Counted from the first letter of the stretch, positions 52,235 to 63,428 are shown. The stretch: 64,000 nt of DNA from Buttiauxella selenatireducens (GCF_031432975.1 NZ_CP133838.1:3534001-3598000), one strand, 5' to 3'. Made by a program: numbers and translations. The notes: generated from the sequence alone by a model not told the origin.

Positions 52235-53521
52235 TTACGCTAATGTACTAATGCGCGCTAACTGCTCGAAATAGTCCGGGAAGGTTTTTGCGGTACATTT
52301 CGGATCAAGGATAGTGACCTGCGTGTCTGACAACGCCACCAGTGAGAAGCACATCGCCATGCGGTGATCGTTATATGTTCCGATTTCGGCAATTTGTAGC
52401 TGGGCTGGCGGAGTCACAGTGATGTAATCCTCCCCCTCCTCCACTACGGCTCCCACTTTACGCAGTTCAGTCGCCATCGCGCTCAGTCGGTCAGTCTCTT
52501 TTACACGCCAGTTATAAATATTACGCAGCGTGGTGGTGCCTTTGGCAAATAAGGCAGCAGTAGCGATAGTCATTGCCGCATCAGGGATATGGTTCATGTC
52601 CATATCGATAGCATTGAGTTCGCCACGTTCGCAGGAGATGAAATCATCGCCCCAGGTCACTTTAGCGCCCATTTTTTCCAGTACATCGGCAAAGCGAATG
52701 TCGCCCTGGACACTATTGCGACCGATACCCGTTACTTTTACCGTACCGCCTTTAATAGCACCTGCAGCCAGGAAATAAGAAGCCGAAGAGGCATCACCTT
52801 CTACCAAATAAGCGCCAGGGGAGACATACCGCTGGCTACCACGAATGACAAAACTACGGTAGTCGCGGTTTTCCACATCCACACCGAAGGTTTTCATCAG
52901 ATGTAAAGTAATGTCGATATACGGTTTTGATACCAGATCACCTTTGATAGTGATTTCAGTGTCGTTTTTCGCCAACGGTGCCGTCATTAAAAGCGCCGTC
53001 AAGAACTGGCTGGAAACGCTGCCATCGACAGCGACCTGGCCACCGCTAAAACCGCCGCGTAAACGCAACGGTGGATAATTTTCTTGTTCCAGATAGTCAA
53101 TCTGAGCGCCACCCTGGCGCAAAGCATCAACCAGATGGCCAATCGGACGCTCTTTCATGCGTGGTTCACCGGTCAGCACAATATTGTTGCTTCCCAGGCA
53201 CAATGCCGCCGCAAGCGGACGCATTGCAGTCCCTGCATTACCTAAGAACAATTCCAACTCACCTGTCGCATGCAATGGGCCACCCATGCCAGTGACTTCG
53301 CAACGCGTACGATCGGCAGAAAGTGTATAGCTGACTCCCAATGCTTTCAGCGCGTTGAGCATATGGCGTACATCGTCGCTATCCAGCAAATTAGTCAATT
53401 CAGTGGTGCCATGCGCCAATGCAGCAAGCAGCAGCGCGCGGTTAGACACACTTTTTGAACCAGGAAGGTTAATCGTGCCGTCGACCAGTGCGATGGGTTG
53501 TAACGTCAGGGATTCCAGCAT
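52235..53521 (-). CDS. aroA: AroA, EPSP synthase
   Basis: 428 residues (E. coli 427; one extra Leu after Met). Transfers enolpyruvate from PEP to shikimate-3-phosphate. [33 protein letters not shown] (class I type, with Gly at the glyphosate-sensitive position), RVKETDR and NDHRMAM are intact. Follows serC across a terminator-like hairpin; in E. coli serC-aroA are cotranscribed with partial termination between. Confidence 0.98.
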   Translation of the reverse strand: MLESLTLQPIALVDGTINLPGSKSVSNRALLLAALAHGTTELTNLLDSDDVRHMLNALKALGVSYTLSADRTRCEVTGMGGPLHATGELELFLGNAGTAMRPLAAALCLGSNNIVLTGEPRMKERPIGHLVDALRQGGAQIDYLEQENYPPLRLRGGFSGGQVAVDGSVSSQFLTALLMTAPLAKNDTEITIKGDLVSKPYIDITLHLMKTFGVDVENRDYRSFVIRGSQRYVSPGAYLVEGDASSASYFLAAGAIKGGTVKVTGIGRNSVQGDIRFADVLEKMGAKVTWGDDFISCERGELNAIDMDMNHIPDAAMTIATAALFAKGTTTLRNIYNWRVKETDRLSAMATELRKVGAVVEEGEDYITVTPPAQLQIAEIGTYNDHRMAMCFSLVALSDTQVTILDPKCTAKTFPDYFEQLARISTLA

Positions 53522-53550
53522 GGGGAAAATACTCTCAACTCAAACAGAAT

Positions 53551-53577
53551 AAAAACCCCGCGAGCCAAGTCGCGGGG
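53551..53577 (-). terminator. Intercistronic terminator between serC and aroA
   Basis: CCCCGCGA/TCGCGGGG stem with a 6-base loop, followed on the minus strand by TTTTTATT. A fully formed terminator inside the serC-aroA operon; it should lower aroA relative to serC expression. Confidence 0.85.
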
Positions 53578-53597
53578 AGAATAACAACGAGCAACGA

Positions 53598-54683
53598 TTA
53601 ACCGTGGCGACGTTCGAAGTCGACCATGAAAGCAGTTAACGCTTTAACGCCTTCAAGTGGCATCGCATTGTAGATAGAGGCACGCATCCCACCCACAACA
53701 CGGTGGCCTTTCAATGCATGCAAACCGGCAGCAAACGACTCTTCAAGGAAGACTTTATCCAGTGCACTATCAGCCAACTGGAACGGTACGTTCATACGTG
53801 AACGGTTGGCAGGCGCAACATCGTTACGATAGAAATCGCTTTTATCAATCACGCTGTATAACAGGCTGGCTTTCTCACGGTTGATTTTATCCATGACTTC
53901 CACACCGCCTTGTTCTTTCAGCCATTTAAAGACCAAACCTGACAGATACCAGGCAAAGGTAGGCGGAGTGTTGAACATGGATTCGTTTTCATTTAGCACG
54001 GTGTAGTCAAGAATTGACGGGCACGCTTTGTGCGCCTTGCCGAGCAAATCTTCACGCACGATAACCAGCGTTAAACCTGCCGGGCCGATGTTTTTCTGTG
54101 CGCCCGCGTAAATTACGCCAAAACGGCTAATGTCCAGCGAGTGCGACAAAATGGAGGATGAGAAGTCTGCAACCACAACTTTATCGCCAAAATCTGGCGT
54201 TTCGTGAGTGGCGATGCCATCGATGGTTTCATTCGGGCAGTAATGCAGGTAAGCACTATCTTCAGAAACCTGCCATTCGCTCATCGGCTTGAGTGCGCGC
54301 AAGCCGTCAACCGTCACTTTCGCATCAATAACATTTGGGGTGCAGTATTTATGCGCTTCTTTTACTGCACTGCTCGCCCAGTAACCACCATCCACATAAT
54401 CAGCGGTCGTTTTGTCACCCAGCAAATTTAAAGGTACGCCAGCGAATTGACCGCGACCGCCGCCGTGACAGAACAAAACTTTGTAGTTCGAGGGGATTTG
54501 CAGCAGATCACGAAAATCTTTTTCAGCTTCAACAGCCACCTGAATAAACTCTTTACCACGGTGGCTTATCTCCATTACGGAGGTGCCTAAACCTTGCCAG
54601 TCGCAAAGCTCACTTTGCGCACGACGAAGCACATCAGCCGGTAGCATCGCCGGGCCGGAACTAAAATTGTATACCTGAGTCAT
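53598..54683 (-). CDS. serC: SerC, phosphoserine/phosphohydroxythreonine aminotransferase
   Basis: 361 residues (E. coli 362). PLP enzyme with the lysine in [12 protein letters not shown] (around residue 197), [15 protein letters not shown] in the cofactor phosphate loop, and SRMNVPFQL. Used in serine and pyridoxal phosphate synthesis. First gene of the serC-aroA operon. Confidence 0.97.
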   Translation of the reverse strand: MTQVYNFSSGPAMLPADVLRRAQSELCDWQGLGTSVMEISHRGKEFIQVAVEAEKDFRDLLQIPSNYKVLFCHGGGRGQFAGVPLNLLGDKTTADYVDGGYWASSAVKEAHKYCTPNVIDAKVTVDGLRALKPMSEWQVSEDSAYLHYCPNETIDGIATHETPDFGDKVVVADFSSSILSHSLDISRFGVIYAGAQKNIGPAGLTLVIVREDLLGKAHKACPSILDYTVLNENESMFNTPPTFAWYLSGLVFKWLKEQGGVEVMDKINREKASLLYSVIDKSDFYRNDVAPANRSRMNVPFQLADSALDKVFLEESFAAGLHALKGHRVVGGMRASIYNAMPLEGVKALTAFMVDFERRHG

Positions 54684-54843
54684 TTCCCCTCACCACGCTT
54701 AGAGCAATAAGATTTTTCACGATATCGGTTTTATCATTCAGATGAAGAGGCTGCAATGGTTAATCAGGCAAGACCGAGTAATGTGCGCAAAATCACACAA
54801 CAGAATCAACCAGTCGCTGCATGAAACACCCGATATATTCCCG

Positions 54844-55536
54844 TCAGGTCACTCTCGAGGCGGTACTGGCCTTTACCCAAACTTTATGAGTACACCGCGG
54901 GCAAGTGGATTCGTCGCCGGCCTTCAACGTAATGACTTCACTGCAATGGATACAGGCATAATCAGCATCTTCTGGCATTTTGATGAACCGTTCACAGCAG
55001 TGCTCGGGCAAAATAGGTAAACCCGGTCTGACGAGTTTATCAGGGAAGAAATAGACGCTTATTTGGCCATTGGTTTCCAGTATCGCCAGACGGACTTGCC
55101 CAAGGTGCTCGACGCCGAGCAAGCGAAGTTCCATAAAAAACTCAAATTCCGTCATGTTTTGCGACTTCATTTTTTCCCAGGAAAACTCCCCTTCCTCAAT
55201 AATGACTGAAGGTTTGCCCTCAAACAGGTTTTCGAGTTTTTCGCTGTGACTCATCAGCCACATCACCAAACGATATAGCAGGCCTAACGTGACGAAAACA
55301 ATCAGTACCGGTAGCATCGGTACGTCATGATAAAACGCCACATCCCCCGCCGCCGAGCCAAGGGTTAAGATTATCAACACTTCAAACAAAGACATCTGCC
55401 GAACGCCACGCCGTCCCGTTATCTTTAAAAACAGAAACACCAATATAAAGGTGTAGAGGCTGCGAAAAGCGACTTCCCAAAGGAAATCGAGTGGGACATC
55501 GTTTAAAGCCATTCGCTGGAGATCAAAGGTCTTCAT
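54844..55536 (-). CDS. ycaP: YcaP, DUF421 membrane protein
   Basis: 230 residues, as in E. coli when started at MKTFDLQRMAL (an ATG 12 bases earlier is possible). Three hydrophobic segments in the first ~85 residues, then the DUF421 block (GRRGVRQMSLFEVLIILTLGS appears before it, and TEFEFFMELRLLGVEHLGQVRLAILE within it) and a C-terminal CIHC...CPRC pair that looks like a zinc ribbon. Function unknown. Divergent from ycaO with 138 bases between. Confidence 0.93.
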   Translation of the reverse strand: MKTFDLQRMALNDVPLDFLWEVAFRSLYTFILVFLFLKITGRRGVRQMSLFEVLIILTLGSAAGDVAFYHDVPMLPVLIVFVTLGLLYRLVMWLMSHSEKLENLFEGKPSVIIEEGEFSWEKMKSQNMTEFEFFMELRLLGVEHLGQVRLAILETNGQISVYFFPDKLVRPGLPILPEHCCERFIKMPEDADYACIHCSEVITLKAGDESTCPRCTHKVWVKASTASRVT

Positions 55537-55674
55537 TTTTACCGCCATAACAGTAGGTTACTGACAGTAAGCATAGCCTGTTATGCTATTGCCGCCTGCT
55601 TGCTGCTGACAATGGCGTCAGTCTGCTAAAACCCGTATCATTGCGCGCTTTGCGTACGACAAAAGTGAAACCTC

Positions 55675-57432
55675 ATGACTCAAACCTTTATTCCTGGCAA
55701 AGATGCCGCACTGGAAGATTCCATCGCTCGCTTCCAGACCAAGCTCGCCGACCTTGGCTTTAATATTGAAGAAGCCTCCTGGTTAAACCCGGTCCCTAAC
55801 GTCTGGTCGGTTCATATCCGTGATAAAGACAGCGCGTTGTGCTTTACCAATGGTAAAGGTGCAACTAAAAAAGCTGCGTTAGCTTCCGCTCTGGGTGAAT
55901 ATTTCGAACGTCTGTCGACAAACTATTTCTTCGCTGATTTCTGGTTGGGCAAGACCATCGCCAATGGCCCGTTTGTGCATTATCCAAACGAGAAATGGTT
56001 CCCAATTCCAGAAAACGAACAGTTACCAGAAGGTATTCTCGACGATCGCTTGCGCGCGTTTTACGATCCTGAAAATGAAGTCACCGCGGGTATGCTTATC
56101 GATCTGCAGTCAGGTAATGAAGATCGTGGTATCTGCGCCCTGCCATTTACCCGTCAGTCCGATCAAGAAACCGTCTATATTCCGATGAACATTATCGGCA
56201 ACCTGTACGTTTCAAACGGAATGTCAGCCGGGAATACCGCAAACGAAGCTCGCGTACAGGGGCTGTCGGAAGTCTTCGAGCGCCACATTAAGAATCGCAT
56301 TATTGCTGAAAGCATCAGCCTGCCAGAAATTCCACAAGAAGTGCTGGCTCGCTATCCTGGCGTGGTGGAGTCAATTGCGACACTGGAAGCTGAAGGCTTC
56401 CCTATCTTCGCTTATGACGGTTCATTAGGCGGCAAGTATCCTGTTATTTGCGTGGTGCTGTTCAACCCATCCAATGGCACTTGCTTTGCCTCATTCGGCG
56501 CACATCCAGACTTTGGCGTGGCACTGGAGCGTACCGTTACAGAACTGCTTCAGGGTCGTGGCCTGAAGGATCTTGACGTGTTCACCCCACCAACGTTTGA
56601 CGACGAAGAAGTTGCTGAACATGCCAACCTGGAAACTCACTTTATCGATTCCAGCGGTCTGATCTCCTGGGATATGTTCAAGCAAGATGCTGACTACCCA
56701 TTTGTTGACTGGAACTTCTCTGGAACCACTGAAGAAGAATTTGCCACGTTGATGGCGATTTTCAACGCAGAAGATCAAGAAGTTTACATCGCCGACTACC
56801 AGCATTTAGACGTTTACGCTTGCCGTATCATCGTGCCTGGTATGTCCGATATTTACCCTGCAGAAGATCTGCTGCTGGCTAACAATAATATGGGCTATCA
56901 CCTGCGTGACACTATTCTGGCGCTGCCTGGAAGTGAGTGGGAGAAGCAAGATTATCTGGATCTCATCTCTCAGTTAGATGAAGAAGGTCATGATGATTTT
57001 ACCCGTGTACGTGAGTTGTTGGGCCTGGCAACAGGTAAAGACAATGGCTGGTATACCTTACGTATCGGTGAATTGAAAGCGATGCTGGCACTGGCCGGCG
57101 GTGACACTGAACAGGCGCTTATCTGGACAGAGTGGACGATGGAGTTCAACGCGTCTATTTTCAGCGCTGAACGTGCTAACTACTATCGTTGCCTGCAAAC
57201 GTTATTGCTGCTTGCAATGGAAGAAGATCGCCAGCCGTTGCAGTATCTGAATGCCTTCATTCGTATGTATGGCGCAGAAACGGTGGAAGCAGCCAGTGCT
57301 GCATTGAGTGGTGAAGCACCATTCTATGGTCTGCAAGCCGTCGACAGCGATTTGAAAGCCTTCCCAGCCCACCAGGCGTTGTTAGCAGCATATGAAAAAC
57401 TGCAACGCGCAAAAGCGACTTTCTGGAAATAA
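55675..57432 (+). CDS. ycaO: YcaO, YcaO-domain protein (RimO methylthiotransferase partner)
   Basis: 585 residues (E. coli 586). The YcaO ATP-binding domain covers residues 50-390: KGATKKAALASALGEYFERL, then NEARVQGLSEVFERHIKNRI with the metal/ATP-coordinating Glu residues, and RTVTELLQGRG. A TPR-like C-terminal part (residues 430-570) ends the protein. YcaO proteins activate backbone amides with ATP in azoline or thioamide peptides; E. coli YcaO instead potentiates RimO thiomethylation of ribosomal protein S12. No precursor peptide or dehydrogenase lies nearby, so a RiPP cluster is not supported here. Confidence 0.96.
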   Translation: MTQTFIPGKDAALEDSIARFQTKLADLGFNIEEASWLNPVPNVWSVHIRDKDSALCFTNGKGATKKAALASALGEYFERLSTNYFFADFWLGKTIANGPFVHYPNEKWFPIPENEQLPEGILDDRLRAFYDPENEVTAGMLIDLQSGNEDRGICALPFTRQSDQETVYIPMNIIGNLYVSNGMSAGNTANEARVQGLSEVFERHIKNRIIAESISLPEIPQEVLARYPGVVESIATLEAEGFPIFAYDGSLGGKYPVICVVLFNPSNGTCFASFGAHPDFGVALERTVTELLQGRGLKDLDVFTPPTFDDEEVAEHANLETHFIDSSGLISWDMFKQDADYPFVDWNFSGTTEEEFATLMAIFNAEDQEVYIADYQHLDVYACRIIVPGMSDIYPAEDLLLANNNMGYHLRDTILALPGSEWEKQDYLDLISQLDEEGHDDFTRVRELLGLATGKDNGWYTLRIGELKAMLALAGGDTEQALIWTEWTMEFNASIFSAERANYYRCLQTLLLLAMEEDRQPLQYLNAFIRMYGAETVEAASAALSGEAPFYGLQAVDSDLKAFPAHQALLAAYEKLQRAKATFWK

Positions 57433-57455
57433 AGTCACAAATTAAAACTCAAGCT

Positions 57456-57477
57456 GCGTAAACCTTAAGGTTTACGC
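57456..57477. repeat. Perfect 22-bp palindrome after ycaO
   Basis: GCGTAAACCTTAAGGTTTACGC is self-complementary with no loop spacer and lies 24 bases after the ycaO stop, just before a terminator hairpin. It could be part of the transcript end or a dimer-protein operator. Confidence 0.9.
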
Positions 57478-57483
57478 TATATT

Positions 57484-57516
57484 ACGGGGCAATTTTTTAT
57501 TGCTCCGTGTTTTTAT
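57484..57516 (+). terminator. Terminator of ycaO
   Basis: ACGGGGCAAT pairs with ATTGCTCCGT around a T5 loop (57484-57508) and is followed by GTTTTTATT. Confidence 0.75.
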
Positions 57517-57838
57517 TGGCCGCGTAATAATTTCACTTGTGACTCAATGGTTAAATATTGGTGAAATATTATTATTTTAAGCTACAAGTAATGTTGCGAA
57601 ATTACTGAAATACTCCATTCTAATTAACCTGACACAGGAGCTTAAAGGCTAAATATCAAATTACATTATAAATTTTAAACTTTATTTTTATCATTAAAAT
57701 CAACAATTTAAACTGAAAAACAGATAATCACCTGCTTTTTTCAGGCCTATAAGCTTGGCGAGATATGATCCATATCAAATTTTACTCTATAATGCTTTGT
57801 TAGTATCTCGTCGCCGAATTAAATAAGAGAGAGTTAGT
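57517..57838 (+). promoter_or_regulatory. focA-pfl control region
   Basis: No gene is seen in these ~320 AT-rich bases. An FNR-type site ATGATCCATATCAA (57765-57778; consensus TTGATNNNNATCAA) lies 41 to 42 bases before a start expected from the -10-like TAGTAT at 57801-57806; a TATAAT also occurs at 57788. This reproduces the anaerobic P6 promoter of E. coli. ArcA and IHF sites of the E. coli region probably lie upstream but are not assignable by eye. Confidence 0.7.
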
Positions 57839-58696
57839 GTGAAAGCTGACAACCCTTTTGATCTATTGCTCCCAGCCGCTATGGCTAAAGTCGCCGAAGA
57901 TGTTGGCGTCTATAAAGCAACTAAACACCCGCTGACCACGTTTTATTTAGCGATTACAGCGGGCATGTTCATCTCGATTGCCTTTGTCTTTTACATCACT
58001 GCCACAACCGGCACTGCAACTATCCCGTTTGGGATTGCAAAGCTGATTGGCGGTACTTGCTTCTCCCTGGGGCTTATCCTGTGCGTCATCTGCGGCGCCG
58101 ACCTGTTCACCTCTACGGTGTTAATTGTGGTCGCTAAAGCCAGTGGACGTATCACATGGGGTCAACTCGCGAAGAACTGGATTAACGTTTATATCGGTAA
58201 CCTGTTTGGCGCGTTGATGTTCGTCGCATTGATTTGGTTGTCAGGTATGTATATGACTGCCAACGGTGCGTGGGGTCTGAATGTGTTACAAACCGCAGAC
58301 CACAAAATGCATCACACTTTTGTTGAAGCTGTGTGCCTCGGTATTTTAGCTAACCTGATGGTCTGTCTGGCTGTCTGGATGAGCTACTCTGGCCGCACTT
58401 TGATGGACAAGATGTTTGCTATGATTCTCCCGGTCGCCATGTTTGTTGCTTGTGGTTTTGAGCACAGTATCGCAAACATGTTCATGATCCCTTTAGGTAT
58501 CGTAGTACGCAACTTTGCAAGCCCGGAATTCTGGACCGCAGTAGGGTCGTCTCCGGACAATTTCTCTCACTTGACCGTGTTGAACTTCATCACCGACAAC
58601 CTGATCCCAGTCACTATCGGGAACATTATCGGCGGCGGTTTACTGGTTGGGTTGACGTACTGGGTAATTTATCTGCGCGGTGGTGATAAGCACTAA
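57839..58696 (+). CDS. focA: FocA, formate channel
   Basis: 285 residues, as in E. coli, with a GTG start after AGAGAGAGTT. A formate-nitrite transporter with six membrane segments per subunit forming a pentamer. The omega-loop GADLFTSTVLIV, the pore His in DHKMHHTF (around residue 160-165 with the later conserved FEHS) and IGNIIGGGLLVG are present. The N-terminal MKADNPFDLLLPAAMAKVAED gates the channel and interacts with PflB. Upstream of pflB by 53 bases; anaerobically induced in E. coli. Confidence 0.97.
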   Translation: MKADNPFDLLLPAAMAKVAEDVGVYKATKHPLTTFYLAITAGMFISIAFVFYITATTGTATIPFGIAKLIGGTCFSLGLILCVICGADLFTSTVLIVVAKASGRITWGQLAKNWINVYIGNLFGALMFVALIWLSGMYMTANGAWGLNVLQTADHKMHHTFVEAVCLGILANLMVCLAVWMSYSGRTLMDKMFAMILPVAMFVACGFEHSIANMFMIPLGIVVRNFASPEFWTAVGSSPDNFSHLTVLNFITDNLIPVTIGNIIGGGLLVGLTYWVIYLRGGDKH

Positions 58697-58749
58697 GTGC
58701 TCACCAACGTGTAGGGAATAAGAAATCCACATTAGAAGGTAGGTGTTAA

Positions 58750-61032
58750 ATGTCCGAGCTTAATGAGAAGTTAGCCACAGCCTGGGAAGGTTTTGCCAAA
58801 GGTGAATGGCAGAATGAAGTCAACGTGCGTGACTTTATTCAGAAAAACTACACCCCTTACGAGGGTGACGAATCCTTCCTGGCAGGTGCTACTGAAGCAA
58901 CTACCACGCTGTGGGACAACGTCATGGAAGGTGTTAAACAGGAAAACCGCACTCACGCGCCTGTTGATTTCGACACTGACCTCGCTTCCACCATCACCTC
59001 TCATGATGCTGGTTACATCAACAAGTCCCTCGAAACTATCGTCGGCCTGCAAACTGATGCTCCACTGAAACGTGCCATTATTCCGTTTGGTGGCATCAAA
59101 ATGGTTGAAGGTTCTTGCAAAGTATACGGTCGTGAACTTGACCCAATGCTGAAGAAGATCTTCACCGAATACCGCAAAACCCACAACCAGGGTGTGTTTG
59201 ACGTTTATACCAAAGACATCCTGAACTGCCGTAAATCAGGCGTAATCACCGGTCTGCCGGATGCTTATGGCCGTGGTCGTATCATCGGTGACTACCGTCG
59301 TGTTGCGCTGTACGGCATCGACTTCCTGATGAAAGACAAATTCGCTCAGTTCAATTCTCTGCAATCCAAACTGGAAAACGGCGAAGACCTGGAAGCGACA
59401 ATTCGTCTGCGTGAAGAAATCTCTGAGCAACACCGTGCTCTGGGTCAGATCAAAGAAATGGCTGCTAAATATGGCTGCGATATCTCTGGTCCTGCTAAAA
59501 ACGCTCAAGAAGCTATTCAGTGGACTTACTTCGGCTACCTGGCTGCGGTTAAATCTCAGAACGGCGCTGCAATGTCCTTCGGTCGTGTATCCACCTTCCT
59601 GGATGCATACATCGAACGTGACCTGAAAGCAGGCAAAATCACTGAAGTTGAAGCACAGGAAATGATTGACCACCTGGTCATGAAACTGCGTATGGTTCGC
59701 TTCCTGCGTACCCCTGAGTATGATGAGCTGTTCTCTGGTGACCCAATCTGGGCAACAGAATCTATCGCCGGTATGGGCGTAGATGGCCGTACTCTGGTTA
59801 CCAAATCTAGCTTCCGCTTCCTGAACACCCTGTACACCATGGGTCCTTCTCCGGAGCCGAACATCACAATTCTGTGGTCTGAAAAACTGCCACTGAACTT
59901 CAAGAAGTTCGCTGCTAAAGTCTCCATCGATACCTCTTCTCTGCAATACGAGAACGATGATCTGATGCGTCCTGACTTCAACAACGATGACTACGCAATT
60001 GCTTGCTGCGTAAGCCCAATGATCGTTGGTAAACAAATGCAGTTCTTCGGTGCTCGTGCAAACCTTGCGAAAACCATGCTGTATGCAATCAACGGCGGCG
60101 TTGATGAAAAACTGAAACTGCAGATCGGTCCTAAAGAAGCACCAATCATGGCTGATGTTCTGGACTACGATAACGTCCTGGATCGCCTTGATCACTTCAT
60201 GGACTGGTTGGCTAAACAGTACGTCACCGCGCTGAACATCATTCACTACATGCATGATAAATACAGCTACGAAGCGTCTCTGATGGCTCTGCATGACCGT
60301 GACGTTGTTCGTACCATGGCTTGTGGTATCGCAGGTCTGTCTGTTGCAGCTGACTCCCTGTCTGCAATCAAGTACGCGAAAGTTAAACCAATTCGTGACG
60401 AAGATGGTCTGGCTGTAGACTTCGAAATCGAAGGCGAATACCCACAGTTCGGTAACAACGATTCTCGCGTAGATGACATCGCTGTTGACCTGGTAGAACG
60501 TTTCATGAAGAAAATTCAGAAACTGACTACTTACCGTAACGCTATCCCGACTCAGTCTGTTCTGACCATCACCTCTAACGTGGTTTATGGTAAGAAAACC
60601 GGTAACACCCCAGACGGTCGTCGTGCTGGCGCTCCATTCGGTCCAGGTGCTAACCCAATGCACGGTCGTGACCAGAAAGGTGCTGTTGCCTCTCTGACTT
60701 CCGTTGCTAAACTGCCGTTTGCTTACGCTAAAGATGGTATTTCTTATACCTTCTCTATCGTTCCTAACGCACTGGGTAAAGACGACGAAGTTCGTAAGAC
60801 TAACCTCGCGGGTCTGATGGATGGTTACTTCCACCACGAAGCGTCCATCGAAGGTGGTCAACACCTGAACGTGAACGTAATGAACCGTGAAATGCTGCTG
60901 GATGCGATGGAACACCCTGAGAAATATCCTCAGCTGACCATTCGTGTTTCTGGTTACGCTGTACGTTTTAACTCCCTGACTAAAGAACAACAGCAGGACG
61001 TTATTACCCGTACCTTCACTCAAACCATGTAA
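58750..61032 (+). CDS. pflB: PflB, pyruvate formate-lyase
   Basis: 760 residues, as in E. coli. Glycyl-radical enzyme that splits pyruvate with CoA into acetyl-CoA and formate. Catalytic Cys pair in IACCVSPM (418/419) and radical Gly734 in RVSGYAVRF are intact. AAGGTAGGTG precedes the start. Very strong codon bias. Forms the focA-pflB transcript with a terminator 30 bases after the stop. Confidence 0.98.
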   Translation: MSELNEKLATAWEGFAKGEWQNEVNVRDFIQKNYTPYEGDESFLAGATEATTTLWDNVMEGVKQENRTHAPVDFDTDLASTITSHDAGYINKSLETIVGLQTDAPLKRAIIPFGGIKMVEGSCKVYGRELDPMLKKIFTEYRKTHNQGVFDVYTKDILNCRKSGVITGLPDAYGRGRIIGDYRRVALYGIDFLMKDKFAQFNSLQSKLENGEDLEATIRLREEISEQHRALGQIKEMAAKYGCDISGPAKNAQEAIQWTYFGYLAAVKSQNGAAMSFGRVSTFLDAYIERDLKAGKITEVEAQEMIDHLVMKLRMVRFLRTPEYDELFSGDPIWATESIAGMGVDGRTLVTKSSFRFLNTLYTMGPSPEPNITILWSEKLPLNFKKFAAKVSIDTSSLQYENDDLMRPDFNNDDYAIACCVSPMIVGKQMQFFGARANLAKTMLYAINGGVDEKLKLQIGPKEAPIMADVLDYDNVLDRLDHFMDWLAKQYVTALNIIHYMHDKYSYEASLMALHDRDVVRTMACGIAGLSVAADSLSAIKYAKVKPIRDEDGLAVDFEIEGEYPQFGNNDSRVDDIAVDLVERFMKKIQKLTTYRNAIPTQSVLTITSNVVYGKKTGNTPDGRRAGAPFGPGANPMHGRDQKGAVASLTSVAKLPFAYAKDGISYTFSIVPNALGKDDEVRKTNLAGLMDGYFHHEASIEGGQHLNVNVMNREMLLDAMEHPEKYPQLTIRVSGYAVRFNSLTKEQQQDVITRTFTQTM

Positions 61033-61062
61033 TTCACGGTTTGTCTGAAAAGGCGTAGAATA

Positions 61063-61092
61063 AAGGCTCCACTCCGGTGGGGCCTTTTCTTA
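61063..61092 (+). terminator. Terminator of focA-pflB
   Basis: AAGGCTCCAC/GTGGGGCCTT stem with a TCCG loop (one G-U pair), followed by TTCTT. pflA must therefore have its own promoter in the 140 bases that follow, or rely on read-through. Confidence 0.85.
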
Positions 61093-61232
61093 TGTATGAA
61101 CCGGTTTTTCAAGATAACTGCTACGGTTAAGTTATCCTGCAAAATTGATTCGACGCGGCAATCTATACACAGACCGCGCTCAACCTGGTTCTTGCGTTAA
61201 AAGCATGGACCAATACTGGAGAGAACACCGCA

Positions 61233-61973
61233 ATGTCAGTAATTGGCCGAATTCATTCCTTTGAATCCTGCGGTACCGTGGATGGTCCCGGTATTCGTTT
61301 TATCACCTTTTTCCAGGGCTGCCTGATGCGCTGCCTGTATTGCCACAACCGTGATACATGGGACACACACGGCGGTAAAGAGATTACTGTTGAAGAGCTG
61401 ATGAAGGAAGTAGTGACCTATCGCCACTTTATGAACGCTTCTGGCGGTGGTGTCACGGCTTCAGGTGGCGAAGCTATTCTGCAAGCAGAATTTGTACGTG
61501 ACTGGTTCCGCGCCTGCCGCAAAGAAGGCATTCATACGTGTCTCGATACCAACGGTTTTGTCCGCCGCTACGATCCAGTGATTGATGAGTTACTGGAAGT
61601 GACCGATTTGGTCATGCTGGATTTGAAACAAATGAATGACGAGATTCACCAGAATCTGGTCGGCGTGTCGAATCATCGTACACTTGAGTTTGCACGCTAC
61701 CTTTCTGATAAAAATATCAACGTCTGGATTCGATACGTCGTCGTTCCTGGCTGGTCAGACGATGATGATTCTGCGCATCGTCTCGGCGAGTTCACGCGTG
61801 ATATGGGCAACGTAGAAAAAATTGAATTGTTGCCGTACCACGAGTTGGGCAAGCACAAATGGGTAGCAATGGGCGAAGAGTACAAACTTGATGGTGTGCA
61901 TCCGCCGAAGAAAGAGACTATGGAACGCGTAAAAGGCATTCTGGAACAATATGGTCACAAAGTGATGTACTAA
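61233..61973 (+). CDS. pflA: PflA, pyruvate formate-lyase activating enzyme
   Basis: 246 residues, as in E. coli. Radical SAM enzyme that puts the glycyl radical on PflB. The Cx3Cx2C cluster motif is Cys30, Cys34 and Cys37 ([13 protein letters not shown]), and [10 protein letters not shown] is the SAM-binding GGE segment. GGAGAGAAC precedes the ATG. Separated by 200 bases from pflB, converges with ycaD. Confidence 0.98.
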   Translation: MSVIGRIHSFESCGTVDGPGIRFITFFQGCLMRCLYCHNRDTWDTHGGKEITVEELMKEVVTYRHFMNASGGGVTASGGEAILQAEFVRDWFRACRKEGIHTCLDTNGFVRRYDPVIDELLEVTDLVMLDLKQMNDEIHQNLVGVSNHRTLEFARYLSDKNINVWIRYVVVPGWSDDDDSAHRLGEFTRDMGNVEKIELLPYHELGKHKWVAMGEEYKLDGVHPPKKETMERVKGILEQYGHKVMY

Positions 61974-61976
61974 AAA

Positions 61977-62002
61977 AAGCCCCTCCAAGAGGGGCTTTTT
62001 AT
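61977..62002. terminator. Bidirectional terminator between pflA and ycaD
   Basis: AAGCCCCT/AGGGGCTT stem with a 5-base loop, A run before and T run after; it faces both convergent genes. Confidence 0.88.
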
Positions 62003-62005
62003 TTA

Positions 62006-63154
62006 TCAGGCATGAGCGACGGGTGTGGTGTGGTGCCCTGCTTTGCGAAGGAGCATCAGTAAATAAACAAATGCCACACCGGCAATCATGACAAACAATA
62101 AGCTGTCTGAGAAACTTTGCATCAACATCGATGTAAACGTAGGCCCGAGCAGGCTGCCTACGGTGTAGCTGAGCAGCAGTGCCTGGTTCATCGCGACCAA
62201 TTGGTGATGTTCAACTTTCTCGCAGGCCCACGCCATCGCCACCGGGTAGAGTGTAAAACCAGCAGCACCCAGAACAAATAAAGTCGGCCCCATGGCTGCG
62301 TGGCTCAGCATGGCCATACAACCCAGAATCACAATAAACACCTGAACACGTAGCACTAAGAGGCGGCCAAATCTATCGGCCAGACGGCCAACCGGCCACT
62401 GCCCAACAATTCCCGCACTGACCATCACCGCCATCCAGAATCCAATTCCGGCATCACTGACACCCTGATGGTTTAAATACAGTGGCATTAATCCATACAG
62501 GGAACCGAGAACAATCCCTGAAATTATGCAACCGTTCACTCCCAGGCGCGCATGCCGCAGACGCAGCATAGGCCATACTTGTGTCGCCTCCTGGTTTTCA
62601 CTGCGATCGTTCACAATACGAGTGAACAGCAATGGGAGAATGGCGGTCAAAGTTAATGCGGTGGCCCAAGGCAAAACACTGGCTAAATCCGTCGGCATTT
62701 TGCTAATCATCAATTGGCCAAGTACTGTGCCAACGTAATAAACCATCATGTATGCTGCCAGCAGTCGCCCACGATTCCGCGACGTACCACTGCACATCAG
62801 TGCGCTCTCGACGACCACCCAGATCATCGCGCAACCAATACCCGCGATGAATCGCCACATCATCCAGCTCCAGAACCCGGTCATTAATCCCAGTCCTGCG
62901 CAGCCCGCCGCGAAGATCAACGATGCAAGATAGTAACTACGGTTGAACCCCTGGCGCTTAATCAGCCACCCGGTCATCAGTGTCCCCACCAGATTTCCAG
63001 TAAAGTACGAAGATCCCACCATCCCGACTTGCCAGGTTGGAAGATTTTCGTGAGCTAACCAAAGTGGAACCAGCGTGTTTAGCACCGCAATCGCCAGGGT
63101 CAACAGCATCAGACCGCAGAGCAAAAGCATTACTGGCTTTGTATAGGTGGACAT
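62006..63154 (-). CDS. ycaD: YcaD, MFS transporter
   Basis: 382 residues, as in E. coli YcaD. Twelve hydrophobic segments and the MFS loop motif [14 protein letters not shown] after helix 8. Substrate unknown. In E. coli the ycaM/N/K genes lie between ycaD and pflA; here the two genes converge directly, so the insert is missing or was never present. Confidence 0.94.
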   Translation of the reverse strand: MSTYTKPVMLLLCGLMLLTLAIAVLNTLVPLWLAHENLPTWQVGMVGSSYFTGNLVGTLMTGWLIKRQGFNRSYYLASLIFAAGCAGLGLMTGFWSWMMWRFIAGIGCAMIWVVVESALMCSGTSRNRGRLLAAYMMVYYVGTVLGQLMISKMPTDLASVLPWATALTLTAILPLLFTRIVNDRSENQEATQVWPMLRLRHARLGVNGCIISGIVLGSLYGLMPLYLNHQGVSDAGIGFWMAVMVSAGIVGQWPVGRLADRFGRLLVLRVQVFIVILGCMAMLSHAAMGPTLFVLGAAGFTLYPVAMAWACEKVEHHQLVAMNQALLLSYTVGSLLGPTFTSMLMQSFSDSLLFVMIAGVAFVYLLMLLRKAGHHTTPVAHA

Positions 63155-63401
63155 GTAAAAAACCGAGAGGAAGAGAATAAATTTGTGCGCATCATGCCAC
63201 TGGAAAAATGATTGTCAATCCAGCGCTGACGGGGCCTGCCACAATTTATCGGGTGTCGATTTGAAAAACTAATCTAACGGGTAATCGGAACACGTGACGT
63301 CGATGCTATCTCTCTGTTTTTGATGAGATCAGAGATTGCGAACCGAAGCGGAATGGATGAAATATTTCATGGAGAATTGGATGATATTTTCTTATGCGAA
63401 G

Positions 63402-63428
63402 CTAAAAAATGCGCCCGAAGGCGCATTT
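63402..63428 (-). terminator. Terminator of dmsC
   Basis: AAATGCGCC/GGCGCATTT stem with a 4-base loop (63407-63428), followed on the minus strand by TTTAG. It lies 15 bases after the dmsC stop. Confidence 0.85.

Noticed and set aside
59236-61023. 595-codon open frame antisense to pflB
   Set aside because: It is the mirror of a highly expressed gene with strong codon bias, which depletes antisense stops; it has no family resemblance, no plausible start region and pflB fully explains the stretch.
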